A stretch of 64,000 nucleotides of DNA from Oncomelania hupensis (GCA_036898135.1 CM072522.1:33740451-33804450), one strand, 5' to 3'; shown: positions 1-10,715, counted from the stretch's first letter. The notes: generated by a model from the letters alone, not told the origin. Program-made: numbers and translations.

Positions 1-738
1 CACTCAAAATGCTCATCAGTAGCAAACAAACCAAATTTCAGTAGTTTTTAAAAATTTTCAGTAGCAAACTGTAATGACAGTTCAAGTTAAAAAATCTGAA
101 TTTCGGAATTTTAATAGAATTTTAATAAGTAATCCGTATTCTGATCATAAAAATCGGAGAAAATATGGAAAATCCGTAGAAGTGCACAGGTCTGTTGATG
201 TACACTCCAGACTCACTTGAAAATGCACGGTAACAATGAATAGTGTTTTCTTATGCGATTAACAGTTGTGTTAATATTGCCCCGTGCCACTTAAAATGTG
301 GTGCTGTGAGTGTGTTCTGACATAGGAATTTCATTTATTTATTTTATTTTATTTTTTATTTTTAAAGCTCTTGTTAAGTATTGTCAATGTAATTAATATA
401 GCACATTTATTTAACAGCTCTATGCGCTTAGTGCATGCTCTGAACATCAGCAAACAGTTAAAGTCTATGCATAAGTAGATTACTTTTGGTTTTTGTTTGT
501 GTTGTGGGTGTGTTTTTCAGGTATACGCTTACTTTTTGCATAGTGCAACAGTGTCATATTGTACTGTATCATGTTCCGTATCTTTTTCATTATTTTGTAG
601 GCCGTAGAAGTGTTTTGAAAGTAAGTAAGTAAGGGCGACGGGGACCGATGCTCTCAATATCATTTCTTGTAATCAAGTTTTTATACACTACCAAGACTGT
701 TTATATATAGTGATTGTTGTGTTGTATACTTCAGGAAG
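1..738. other. AT-rich region upstream of LINE ORF
   Basis: No coding region is recognised. The right part is probably the 5' untranslated region of the LINE whose ORF starts at 739, but I see no clear 5' boundary or target duplication. Confidence 0.4.
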
Positions 739-3690
739 ATGTTCGTGTGGAAATTATTGTGTTTACTGCAAGTGTACCTCGTATTTTTCACTTTCTTTTA
801 CGTCGTGAGCGGAAACCAAGATCAAGATGGCCGTTTACAGTACAGCAGTGATTTCCTGTTGTCGTTTCGAACGCACAAAGAGATCATGGATACTAGCGAC
901 TTTCCAACTGATATGCTTCCATCTGGGCTTTCACAAACGACCAATAGCCATCAGAAAAAGAGGCAAAGAGGAAAAAGGGGAGGATTGCAACGCCGTATGC
1001 GGAAGTTCAGCCTAAATAACAGAAGACGTATGCCGCCTCTACCCACGGTTCTACTAGCTAACGCACAGTCTCTTCGCAACAAGGTTGACGAGATAGAGGC
1101 CTACGTGCGATTTGCGAAGGAGTACCGAGAGATGTGCCTACTCGCCTTCACTGAGACCTGGCTATCCGATCGAGACACCGATGATGCTCTTCATTTGACA
1201 GGCTTCGGCACTCCTATCCGCCTTGACAGATCTACAGAGATAACTAAGAAATCAACAGGAGGGGGGGTGTGCTTTTACATTAACCAAAGGTACTGTAACA
1301 ACGTTATTATACGCGAAAAGATATGCACACCAGATATTGAACTTCTCTCTATCTCACTAAGACCTTTTTATCTACCTAGGGAATTCCCGCAGCTATTTTT
1401 TACCCTTGTGTACATTCACCCTCGTGCTAATGCCAGTGGAGCTAGACAAGTAATTGCTGATGTTATTCAAAAGCAAGAATCTATTTCACCTGACGCTCCG
1501 AAATTTATTTTGGGTGATTTTAATCATTGCAAGCTGGATAAAACTTTGAAAGTTTATGATCAGTATGTTACTTGTGCAACATCTATAAACAACACCACTT
1601 TAGATCTGTGTTATGGCAACATACCTTATGCATACAAGTCACGTGCCTTACCTCCACTTGGCGCTTCCTATCATAATAGTGTGTTTCTTGCGCCTGTGTA
1701 TAAACCTGTGTTTGAGAGAGTCGAGTGTGTTGTGCAGAAAGTGAAACAATGGACTGTTGATAGCATTGAATGTTTGTGTGGATGTTTTGAGTGTACTGAT
1801 TGGGATGTGTTCTATGATGCATGCGAGACTTTGGATGAACTTACGGATGTTGTTTCTTCGTATATATCTTTTTGTGTAGATAATGTTATTCCATCTAAAG
1901 AAATTATTATATTTCCTAATAATAAACCTTGGGTAACGAAAGAATTAAAGAACGTGTTGAATAAAAAGAAAAGGGTGTTTTTTACAGGTAGTGCCGAAGA
2001 AAAAAAGAGGGTAAATAGGGAAGTGAGAGACGCAATTAGAAAAGCAAAAATGGTATATAAAGACAAAATAGAAGAACGTTACAGTTGTGGGGACTTGAAA
2101 GCAGCTTGGAATGGCATAAAGACAATGGCAAATGTAAATAAACCTACAGATAGCAAGAAGAAAACTGTTAAATTAAATAATGTACATGATAGTGACCTTC
2201 CTAACGCTTTGAATATTCACTATAACCGTTTTGAGAAACATGATTTTTCTGATAATATTAAAGCTCTTAAAGAATCTTTGCATCCCCAAAATGATATTGT
2301 TATTTCACAAGAGCAAGTAACAGGTTTGTTTAAGAAAATAAATGTAACTAAAGCCCAAGGTCCTGACAGGATAGGTGGGCGTGTCTTGCGTTGTTGTGCA
2401 GAACAGCTTGGTGGTGTGTTTTCTCGCATCTTCCAGCTCTCTCTCGACTTTGGCTCTATCCCTGCTCTCTGGAAATTCTCCAATATCGTGCCCTTGCCTA
2501 AGATTGCCAATCCTCAAAATCTTAATGACTTTCGCCCAGTAGCATTAACAAGCTTAGTTATGAAAACGCTGGAAAAAATTGTTAAAGACCTACTTTTATC
2601 TGCAACAGAATCACTCTTAGATCCATTACAGTTTGCATATAGAGCTAGGAGAGGGGTTGATGATGCCAAGCTGTTCATCCTTAACACTCTGTATAAACAT
2701 CTGGAGAAACCAAATGCACATGCCAGAATTCTTTTTGCAGATTTTAGCTCTGCTTTTAATACTGTTCAACCACATATTTTAATACAAAGACTTATCTCAG
2801 ATTTTCACATTCAACATCAGCTTGTCTCTTGGATTTTAGATTTTTTGACTTGTAGACAGCAACGTGTTTATGTTAATGGTCTTTTTTCTGATACTGTTAT
2901 AACAAACACTGGATCACCTCAGGGATGTTGTCTGTCACCTTTTTTATACATTTTGTATACTGACAGTTGTAGAAGCTCAAGGGAGGGAACTTATCTTGTT
3001 AAATTTTCTGATGATGCAGCCTTGTTGTCTCTCCTTATAGGTAAAGAAAGCAGTCATACAGAGAGCTTGGTAGAATTTGTTAATTGGTGTGATGACAATT
3101 TTTTAGAGTTAAATGTCTTAAAAACAAAAGAAATGTATATTGATTTTAGAAGGAAGAAAGATGAGGATGTGAGCAGTTCGATTCATGGCAAGCCTGTTGA
3201 AAAAGTGGATGAATTTAAATATTTAGGAACTGTTTTTGATAGTCAATTAAAATGGGACGCCAACACTGCGAACATCATAAAAAAAGGCCACCAAAGAATG
3301 TATCTCCTTCGTAAACTTAAAAGTTTCTCTGTTAGCTCTATTATTCTTAGTCGTTTTTATCAGTCTTTCATAGAAAGCTTGTTGTGTTTTTCATTTGTCT
3401 GCTGGTTTAACAGCCTTTCTGTACATGATAAGAACAGTCTGCACTCAATAGTAAATATATGTTCAAAAATAATTGGTGACAGGCAAAGAGACCTGAGTAC
3501 TTTTTGTGATCAACAAACACTTAGGAGGGCTGTTTCGATTATTTCTATGCCACATCATGCGCTAGCTGAGGAATTTGTTTTGATGCAATCTGGGAGGAGG
3601 TTTAAAATGCCACAGTGCAAGACCAATCGGTATTTAAAATCGTTTGTGCCTCATGCAATACAGTTGATGAACAAGAGTAAGAACAATTAA
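739..3690 (+). CDS. LINE ORF2-like protein: AP-type endonuclease plus reverse transcriptase (CR1/L2/Rex1 group)
   Basis: The frame is open for 983 codons. An endonuclease/exonuclease/phosphatase domain spans about residues 100-325, with the LLAFTETWLSD, GGGVCFYIN and LGDFNHC motifs and a late H (SYHNS). A reverse transcriptase follows at about residues 540-800: DFRPVALTS, the first catalytic Asp in FADFSSAFNT, SPQGCCLSP, and the catalytic pair in KFSDDAALL. A C-terminal thumb-like region contains FKYLGTVFDSQLKW. The enzyme would nick DNA and copy its own RNA at the nick. No separate ORF1 is seen. The N-terminal 25 residues are hydrophobic (MFVWKLLCLLQVYLVFF), so the true start may lie further downstream, near the basic stretch at residues 70-98. 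The frame is uninterrupted, so this could be an active or recently active copy. Assignment to CR1/L2/Rex1 rests on motif style and the microsatellite tail. Confidence 0.9.
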   Translation: MFVWKLLCLLQVYLVFFTFFYVVSGNQDQDGRLQYSSDFLLSFRTHKEIMDTSDFPTDMLPSGLSQTTNSHQKKRQRGKRGGLQRRMRKFSLNNRRRMPPLPTVLLANAQSLRNKVDEIEAYVRFAKEYREMCLLAFTETWLSDRDTDDALHLTGFGTPIRLDRSTEITKKSTGGGVCFYINQRYCNNVIIREKICTPDIELLSISLRPFYLPREFPQLFFTLVYIHPRANASGARQVIADVIQKQESISPDAPKFILGDFNHCKLDKTLKVYDQYVTCATSINNTTLDLCYGNIPYAYKSRALPPLGASYHNSVFLAPVYKPVFERVECVVQKVKQWTVDSIECLCGCFECTDWDVFYDACETLDELTDVVSSYISFCVDNVIPSKEIIIFPNNKPWVTKELKNVLNKKKRVFFTGSAEEKKRVNREVRDAIRKAKMVYKDKIEERYSCGDLKAAWNGIKTMANVNKPTDSKKKTVKLNNVHDSDLPNALNIHYNRFEKHDFSDNIKALKESLHPQNDIVISQEQVTGLFKKINVTKAQGPDRIGGRVLRCCAEQLGGVFSRIFQLSLDFGSIPALWKFSNIVPLPKIANPQNLNDFRPVALTSLVMKTLEKIVKDLLLSATESLLDPLQFAYRARRGVDDAKLFILNTLYKHLEKPNAHARILFADFSSAFNTVQPHILIQRLISDFHIQHQLVSWILDFLTCRQQRVYVNGLFSDTVITNTGSPQGCCLSPFLYILYTDSCRSSREGTYLVKFSDDAALLSLLIGKESSHTESLVEFVNWCDDNFLELNVLKTKEMYIDFRRKKDEDVSSSIHGKPVEKVDEFKYLGTVFDSQLKWDANTANIIKKGHQRMYLLRKLKSFSVSSIILSRFYQSFIESLLCFSFVCWFNSLSVHDKNSLHSIVNICSKIIGDRQRDLSTFCDQQTLRRAVSIISMPHHALAEEFVLMQSGRRFKMPQCKTNRYLKSFVPHAIQLMNKSKNN

Positions 3691-4088
3691 TGCATAAAAC
3701 TAAAAGTAAAACAATTAGCCTGATAATAACTAATCTTAGCTGCTTTTTCCTTTAATGAATCTTCTACCTTGTTATTTTTATGCCTGTGTCTGTGGTGAGT
3801 GCTGCTGGTGATGTATGCCTGTGTTGGGTAAATGTCTATGAACTGGATGTATGTGTGTGCATGGGCAGTGTGTATGTGCGGATGGTGTCGGGGGGATGCC
3901 GTTGTGTTTTTGTGCAAGTTGTTTTGTGCAAGTTGTTATTGTTTGTAGACATCCTCATGTATATCAAAATGTGTTGTGAATTTTTTTTTTTTTTAAATAT
4001 ATAATTAGAGAGCATTCATACCCCCATTGTAATTGCCAAATCTGGATAAATAAAGTTGTTTGAATTGAATTGAATTGAATTGAATTGA
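3691..4088 (+). repeat. LINE 3' UTR with (TTGAA)n tail
   Basis: About 360 bp of non-coding sequence follows the LINE stop. It contains an AATAAA-type signal near 4047 and ends in about six TTGAA units (4053-4085). A short tandem 3' tail is typical of the CR1/L2 group and marks the end of the element. Confidence 0.8.
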
Positions 4089-4820
4089 GTAGTTTGGCAT
4101 TGCTGTTAATGAGCACATTGAGCCTGGTTACAGGGAATTACACCATATATTATTTTTTAATTAGTATTTAATAATTTGACATGTTAATTATTTCATTATA
4201 AATTATATAGACAATGGAGTTTAAGATTGTTTAAAAACACTTTTTAGTTAATAACGTTGTTTTTTTAAGCCTAGAGCTATCATTCCTAGTATTCTCCCAA
4301 AAAATATCTTGTTCTTATGTTATACAAATCTTTTCATTATCATGAAATAACACATTAAATATGGGATCATATTGCTATGTGTGGCTGCATTTGATCTCTA
4401 CTTTATGAATGTATGTGTTAATTATTACAGGCAACGAAATATAGCACATACAAACTCAGTGCTGCTCTGTAAATAAAGAAATAATGCACACGACACATCT
4501 TTCTTTTACATCCTGTGTTTTCAGTACAATTTCACAAAGAAAAGAGAATGAAGGAATGAGAAGAATACAGTGTTATTTCTGTTTCCCAAAAAAATAGTTT
4601 CATAAGATAATAAATAGATGCAGAGTAATAATAACGATGGTCAGAAAAGTGACAGGGTAATAATAATGATGGTAGTAATAACATTAGTAAGAAAAAGAAG
4701 AAAGATGAGATGAACAAGTATAAGGAAAAGAATTATAATAACAATAACTATAGTATTACTAATAATAGTGATGATGAAGATAATAATAATGGTTAAATGA
4801 AATTCCAAAATTGACGATGT
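4089..4820. other. AT-rich intergenic sequence
   Basis: The region is AT-rich with ATA/AAT-rich low-complexity stretches (4640-4800). No gene or mobile element is recognised. Confidence 0.4.
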
Positions 4821-5548
4821 ATTTTGCAAGTGTTACCCCTTGGGGTCATGAGCAATCTTGCCACTGTAGATTGTTCAAACCTATAAAGGGAACAGTGAAA
4901 GCCACAGTTGAAAACCTGTCTTTCCTTTATAGGCAAGACGCTTCACTGCGGCAACAGTACCCCCGTTGGAGTGCCGGGGGTTTTCAGTATAAATAGTATC
5001 CCCACTTTATGGAAATTTAGTGCTTTAAATTCCCACTGTCGCTGTCTTCCTCATTTACTCTTTCCTATTCTTGCTCTGTCCTTCACTCTGCTATACTATC
5101 TTCTTCTTCGCTAGATCAATGACCTACCTTTTTTCTTGAAAATTCTTCCTGGACAAGACTCCTTGTTTGTGTATGAGGTCTGTTGGATCAGCTTGGGAGT
5201 GTTGGACGCTTTCTGCCGGGTGGTCACTAGGGCTTCCTATGAATGTACTATTTAGCACTATAGGCATTTTATATGTATGTGTTTGGTTGATGATTTATAA
5301 TGATGTTTGTATTCTATTTTGTTTTTGTAACCGGGGTGTTCGCGTAGTTGAGGTCAACCCTCAGCCGTCCCCCGCGTGGGATGTCTTTATTGTAAAGTGA
5401 CTGGCCGGTGGAGGGCATTCAATTTTCCCACTGGGGTTGTTTCAGCAGATCTTTTATGCGGATCGGGGGTTGTCCGGTCCTGATTTGGCTCGGAAGAGCC
5501 CGCTGGACCTAAAGCAACAATAAATCAATCAATCAATTTTGCAAGTGT
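4821..5548 (+). mobile_element. Retroposed repeat (family A), longest copy, with 13-bp target duplications
   Basis: The same 13 bases, ATTTTGCAAGTGT, stand at 4821-4833 and 5536-5548. The element between them is about 702 bp and ends in repeated AATC units. Near the 3' end GGTCC...GGACC can pair, enclosing CTC-GGAA-GAG, so a terminal stem-loop is likely. At about 4961-5000 there is a CCCCG...CGGGG inverted repeat followed by TATAAATAG. The long duplication and simple tail indicate target-primed reverse transcription. A LINE 3' fragment or a SINE-like parasite are both possible. The frame starting MCMRSVGSAWE recurs in other copies, but I do not regard it as a real gene. Confidence 0.75.
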
Positions 5549-6250
5549 GGTGCACTCGCCACTATTGCATGCCATTCATAGGCATGTATCTCACTATGTG
5601 AATGCCACACTTGTGAGGTTTTAAGGTGACTCAGGACTACAGTGTATGCCTAATGTGCTAGTAGACCCCAGTTCAAATCTATAACAATTTGAATGACAAG
5701 AGTTGACTTTCTAAAATGATGCTGTGGAACGGTGTTCTGAATCACTCAAAGAAGTTGCAGCTGAAGGTTAATCAACCTGATAAGAACGTACAGGTTACAG
5801 GCTCAAATACATGCGCACCACACGCAGCAAACAAGCAATGTTTCAACGAACCTACATTTCTTGTACGAAAATGTAAACTCATAATAAAATATATACGAAA
5901 CTAAAGGCATGAGAGATATTGTGGCTCTGTGTTCTTTCTTTCTCTGGATCCTGTTTCGGTACTGTTCGCTAATGTTATTTACCTTTGTTAGTTTTTTTTT
6001 TTTTTTAATATATTCATGATTGCTTGCTGTCTTCATTTTATAGGCAACAAGTTTACAAGCATGATATATTTATAATAAAGTTAACTTTTTCTTTGCTTCA
6101 GATCAGTTTGTGACGGGAAATAGGGTTTCTGAAAAACTTCCGATGTGCAATAGGCCCTAGGTTTTTACTTCCTTAAGATTTGTTAGAGATGATTTTATTC
6201 AGTTACAATTTATAATGCATATAGGATGTCATTGATTACATTACTCCATA
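5549..6250. other. Upstream region of zinc-finger gene
   Basis: No coding sequence is recognised. A pyrimidine-rich stretch ending in CAG at about 6090-6102 could be a splice acceptor for an exon holding the start codon at 6251. No TATA box is evident. Confidence 0.35.
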
Positions 6251-6353
6251 ATGGAGGACGAAAACAGTCCAATGCCTGATGTGAAGTTGGAGATTGACTT
6301 TGCTGAAGAACCAGTGAGAGACTGGATGAAGTTTCAAGCGTGGCATGCACGAG
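6251..6353 (+). CDS. Zinc-finger gene, exon 1 (acidic N-terminus)
   Basis: ATG at 6251 opens 34 codons rich in Asp and Glu (begins MEDENSPMPDVKLEIDFAEE) and runs into the canonical donor G|GTGAGT at 6354. The exon ends after one base of a codon. V-K-L-E at residues 11-14, followed by acidic residues, fits the sumoylation consensus (hydrophobic-K-x-E). It is joined here to exon 2 at 8956 because phases match. The spliced model 6251-6353, 8956-9150, 9509-9597, 12664-13875 is 1599 nt, an exact multiple of three (532 residues). This is a prediction without transcript evidence. Confidence 0.7.
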
Positions 6354-7017
6354 GTGAGTTTACACTGGAAATAAGGAATTCACTGAACGTTGAATGGTCC
6401 AGATAAGTTTGTGTCTAGCATAGTGTTCTCCACTTACATTGGTGGAGATTTCCTAACCGACCTCCCTCTGATAGGCAAAATTCTTCAAACAATTGATGCC
6501 CGAAAGCCTGCCAGTGTGACAAGTATTAAGTGTGCTCATAAATGCATGTCTATCTAGATGGTAAAAGGCTGCATGATAGCCTATAATGCCATCACTAATA
6601 CTATACTATTCTATGCTATTGAAACTTAAATTAAATTAAAGACAGTACATTAAGGTTAGTTAACAATAATCAATGTATCGTGATACTCTGGCCTGATGAG
6701 GCTAATTAATTTCCGCAGTCAAGTTTTCATTTCACCAGTGAAACCTAAAGCATTCTTCACCTATTTCTGTACACAGAGGCATCACTACACAGTTTTACAG
6801 CTTTTCTGGTCCCCCTATAGTTGCATTTGCCATTCCAACCCTCCTCACCTCCCACCACCATTTGCCATAGGAACCATAAAGCATAACATGCCCTGAAGTA
6901 ATAAAACCCTCAGTGTGTACATTTACATCAAAGTTGCTCACCATCAAGAAAAAGAAGATCACATTTTGGTCCAAATTAGTTATGGGGAAATAGATCTTTC
7001 TTCATTAGATGATTATT

Positions 7018-7592
7018 GCTTGAGGTCTAGCGGACTCTTCCGAGCCAAATCAAGACCAGAGAAGTGAAAGAGGACTCACCCCTGATCCGCATAAAAGATC
7101 TGCCGAAATAACCCTAATGGTAACGGTAACACTGAAGGCAATTTACCAGCCGGTCACTTTACAATAAAAACATCCCACCCAGGAGATGCTGAGGCTATAC
7201 TCTAATTTATCGAACCCCTTTTTATAAAAACAAAATAGAATACAAACATCACTACACAATATCAAAAAACACATATATAAAATGCCTACATTGCCAAATA
7301 ATAACATCATAAGAAGCCCCAGTGACCATTTGGCAGAAAGCATCCAACATTCCCAAGCTGATCCAACAGACCTCACACACAAATGAGGAGTTTTGTCCCA
7401 GAAGAGTTTTCAAGAAAAAAGGTAGGTGACTGGTCTAGCGAAGAAGAAGATAGTATAGTAGATTGATAGAACAGAATAGGAATGAGAAAGAACAAAGGAG
7501 AAAGACAGTGACAGTGGGAATTTAAAGCACTAAATTTCCAGAAAGTGGGGATACTATTTATACTGAAACCCCCGGTACGCCCACGGGGGGAA
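7018..7592 (-). mobile_element. Family A repeat, minus-strand copy in intron 1
   Basis: This is the reverse complement of the body and 3' part of the 4821-5548 element. It contains the GTCCAGC-type 3' stem (7030-7060), the GATCCGCATAAAAGATCT block and the TATTTATACTG block near 7550-7562. Its 5' end is shorter than in the longest copy. A weak AGATGA match at both flanks may be a remnant target duplication. Confidence 0.7.
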
Positions 7593-7740
7593 CTTTGTTC
7601 TCAGATGACACAAAGTAATGGCAATTGCTAAGCTCAGTGCCAAATGAACACTTATGTAACCATAGAAGATTATTAAGGTTTGAGTTAGGATTGGTACTAG
7701 AGCTAGGGTTAGTAGCCCCAATGTTCTTTATGTACGTTTG

Positions 7741-8437
7741 CAGTGTTCCCGATTACGCACAGTAGTGCGTCAATTACGCACAAAATATGAAAAATGACGC
7801 AGAAAAATTTGCATGCGTGCGTCCTGTGGATGCACACATTTTTTTCGAATCGCTGAAGTCAAAATTACGACCAACGAGTGGCGAACTAATTCACGGCATG
7901 ATAATCAGAATCAGAACCCAACTGAGACTGCCATTGCAGACGATTAAAGATTGTGTCGGGAGTTGTCGTCCTTAAAAATTGCATGCGCTCGCATTGTAAA
8001 CTTCCTCCAAGCAATCCATTCACTGAACAGAAGAAATTTTCGTGAATCCATTCTTTGATTCTATCATACACGATCATGTCACTTCTGACTTGGTTGACTG
8101 GGCCCAAAACCCGTTCATCCACAGCAACATCAAGTACAGATCCTGTCATTATCGAAAATACGGAAGCTGTTGTGCAGGGTGCTCTGAAGGAGTTTGCAGC
8201 AACCAAGCGACTCAGGCTTAAATAAACATTTAATACATGTTTTAGTTTTTTGGTTTTATATGATTATGATAACTAATGTGACGCTTTAACAAAGTAAAAA
8301 AGAAAAAAAGTGAGGCTTGGGCTTGTTTTTTCATTTTTTTTCGATTTGGGGACTCTCAAAATTTGCACAAGGACTCTTAAAATTTTATACCTGGGAGTCC
8401 CAAGGACTCTCATTTTTGGGGGGTGGAGGGAACACTG
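7741..8437. mobile_element. hAT-like non-autonomous DNA transposon in intron 1
   Basis: The ends are CAGTGTTCCC (7741-7750) and its reverse complement GGGAACACTG (8428-8437). GTTTG flanks both sides (7736-7740 and 8438-8442). A CAGTG start is typical of hAT elements, but hAT normally makes 8-bp duplications and only 5 bp match here. The interior is 677 bp and has no full transposase. Confidence 0.55.
8076..8225 (+). CDS. Small 49-codon ORF inside the hAT-like element
   Basis: An ATG at 8076 opens a short frame beginning MSLLTWLTGPKTRSS and ending in a basic tail (ATKRLRLK) before TAA. The composition resembles the N-terminus of a transposase with a nuclear localisation signal, but there is no recognisable domain. 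It could be exon 1 left behind in a deletion derivative, or chance. Confidence 0.25.
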   Translation: MSLLTWLTGPKTRSSTATSSTDPVIIENTEAVVQGALKEFAATKRLRLK

Positions 8438-8955
8438 GTTTGTAACTGTATGCAGTGAGTGATTAAGGGGGAGGGGAGGGTGCTTATCTTAACAATTGCA
8501 AAGCTGTTTAAATCTGAGTGACTTTATTAAAACATTTAGCAAATAAACAAATGCGCTCAGCATCTGTGCTTACAATTTGGAGGTTTTATTGACTGTGTCA
8601 GCTCTACATTGTAATTGCAGTCTAACTAAAATTTCAGAAATAAAATTTGGTTTCATTTCCCTCTTCGAAATACAGCAGTTTTCCTTCACACCATAGATTT
8701 AATTGATTAATGTGTGTTTGCTGTCTGTAGCATGTGAGCATGTATGTTGGTTTTAGATCAGCACACTTTGAGTCTGATTTAGGAACAATGACAATGTGCA
8801 TGTAGCATCCATTTATTATTATTAGTAGTAGTAGTTGTAGTAATAATAGCAGTAGTAGTTTTAGGAGAGAGGACAGAATGGTTGTTTAGTTGATGAATAT
8901 GCTTGCTGTCAGGAAATATTCTTATGAAAGAGGTTGCGTTGTTTAGAAATTGCAG
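8438..8955. other. Remainder of intron 1 before exon 2
   Basis: Non-coding and AT-rich, with a short (TAG)n-like run near 8820-8860. It ends in the acceptor TTGCAG at 8950-8955. Confidence 0.4.
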
Positions 8956-9150
8956 AAAGAGAAAGCCAAAACGTTTTCCACACCAACAGTGAGTTTGAGA
9001 GGAAGGAAGAATCAAAAAGTATTACAGCACCTAGCATGGACATGATGGAGCCACATGACCCAGCGTTTCACAAAGTGAAGACAGAGCCTGACAGCGATGC
9101 AGAGGAAGACCTTCCAGTGTCCTTTGGTATGGCAGAAAATGTTGGATTTG
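8956..9150 (+). CDS. Zinc-finger gene, exon 2 (acidic, SUMO-type motif)
   Basis: The exon lies between the acceptor TTGCAG and the donor G|GTAAGT at 9151. Its first two bases complete the codon left open by exon 1 (giving Glu), and it again ends one base into a codon, so it is a symmetric 1-1 exon of 195 nt. The product is hydrophilic and acidic, with HKVKTEPDSDAEEDL near its end. V-K-T-E followed by acidic residues is a second sumoylation-type consensus. Such motifs are common in repressive zinc-finger factors. No known domain was recognised. Confidence 0.7.
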
Positions 9151-9508
9151 GTAAGTATGTAGTTTATATTAAAATAAATAATTGAACAATAATGTATTTA
9201 TTCAGTGCCAAAGTATGTCTCAAAATTATTGCATGGTATGATGTACCTTCAATGAAGGATCTGTAACTTTTTGTAGTGTTGTCACTTGTAATAAAGTGCT
9301 AACTTGGTAATTCACTGTGTCTGTTGCACCTCATCAGAGCGGGGATCATAGAAACCAATATATTTCTATGGCCTTTGAAAATGGGACATACCATGCACAC
9401 TAACAGATTCATTGCGCCTGTTAGTGTTAGTTTACCAAGGTGAGAGTTTAAAAAGAGCATGCCAAAGCACATCCCCAACAGTTACAATATTTGTTCAATA
9501 TTTTGCAG

Positions 9509-9597
9509 TTCCCAGTCAAATGGAAGGGGTTGCAGGTGCAGTTTCCTGGACCAGCTCCTCCACAAATGCCAACACGACTGCAGTGTCCACCATTGCT
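9509..9597 (+). CDS. Zinc-finger gene, exon 3 (duplicated exon, copy 1)
   Basis: The acceptor TTTTGCAG ends at 9508 and the donor GTAAGT starts at 9598. Entering in phase 1 it reads VPSQMEGVAGAVSWTSSS and leaves in phase 0, which matches the phase-0 acceptor of the finger exon at 12664. About 70 bp of exon and 25 bp of upstream intron are duplicated at 9900-9990, so this exon arose by tandem duplication. A second donor at 9610 (G|GTAATT) keeps the same phase and would add four codons. Confidence 0.6.
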
Positions 9598-9924
9598 GTA
9601 AGTTGCATGGTAATTAAATATCCCTGTAAGTGTAACACTCATCATATCTGTCTGCCAGTGTCGCTCATATTGCACTAAGGATAGAGCAACAGGGTTGGAG
9701 AGAGGTAGATTTACCATTGGGGCTAGACACAACCTTACACTATTTCCATTCTAATAAGAGCCTTTCAGTAATTTCTTGTGAAAGATAATATTAATAAAGT
9801 TGTCTTATTCTTCGAAGTGGGACACATACTCACATATTCCCTACTCCTATTAGATTAGTGTAAAAACAACATTAAGCCCAATGCACATCCATAACATTTA
9901 CATTATTTGTTCAATACGTTGCAG

Positions 9925-10290
9925 TTCTCAGCCAACTTGAACGGGTTGCAACTGCAGTTTCCTGGGCCTTCGTCAGCAGGTTTAACACCACCAGTGCGTT
10001 CTCTTTCCCGCAGTTATGACGCTATTCGCAAGAGGCGTTACCGCGCTCAGCTCTCTCCTTCACAACGTCAACTGGAGCGTCAGCACAATACTGCTTCCAA
10101 ACGACGGTTCCGCGCCATGCGCACCTCTGCACAACGTGACTTGGCGCGTCAGCAGAATACAGCTGCCAGAAGACGCGCTCGTGCAATGCGAGCTCTTCCA
10201 CGTCGTCACTTGGTACGTCAGCAGAATACTGCTACAAAAAAGATTCTCCCATTCAGCGTGTTTTTCTTTCATACTTTTAAGATTAAATAA
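9925..10290 (+). CDS. Alternative exon with three STPR-type 23-residue repeats
   Basis: Its 5' part is a duplicate of exon 3, with acceptor GTTGCAG ending at 9924. In phase 0 it stays open to a stop at 10288-10290. Three successive 23-residue units are seen at nucleotides 10030-10098, 10099-10167 and 10168-10236, each with a basic start (KRRYRA, KRRFRA, RRRARA), a QR/RR centre, and an RQ(H/Q)NTA end. A 23-residue basic repeat is the signature of STPR DNA-binding domains known from the silkworm factor FMBP-1. Read after exon 3 (phase-0 exit) the model is 250 residues and ends here, giving a product with STPR repeats instead of zinc fingers. An AT-rich tail with ATTAAATAAT follows. The STPR identity is from repeat length and pattern only. 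Confidence 0.55.
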   Translation, partial: FSANLNGLQLQFPGPSSAGLTPPVRSLSRSYDAIRKRRYRAQLSPSQRQLERQHNTASKRRFRAMRTSAQRDLARQQNTAARRRARAMRALPRRHLVRQQNTATKKILPFSVFFFHTFKIK

Positions 10291-10715
10291 TGTTAGACTG
10301 GTTCAACAACCACATCAATGAACGAATTAATTAAAATTTATCAAGCACATAAATATTTCTAAGCAAGAAGTATGATCACATGGTATGACTTTTATTTTTA
10401 TTATTTTTAGTGCACGTCAAAGGGATGTCAGTTTGATGTGTTGAAATTTTCATGAACTAGTATCAACCCATTTTTATTTTGTTCAGTTACAATAACAGTA
10501 CAAAGTTATAATTGGTCCTGATTTGGCCCTGAAGAGTCCGCTGGACCTAAAGCAATAATCATGTAATGCAATGTAACAAAGTTATAAAATAAAAACATCT
10601 ATTGCAATTATATGGAGTGTATTATCTGACTCAATGAGCTGGTCATGGACAAAGCACTGATGTATGGTATAAAATAATGTTATGGGATCATTTCTTATAT
10701 AGCGCTTTTCCAGCT
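10291..10715. other. Intronic sequence with a family A 3' end
   Basis: Mostly AT-rich and non-coding. At 10515-10580 there is a fragment matching the 3' terminus of family A (GGTCCTGATTTGG...GGACCTAAAGCAA) with an AATGTAA tail. Confidence 0.5.

Noticed and set aside
5167..5400. Recurring frame MCMRSVGSAWE in family A copies
   Set aside because: It is carried by nucleotide-level repeat similarity and is broken at different points in different copies. No domain.
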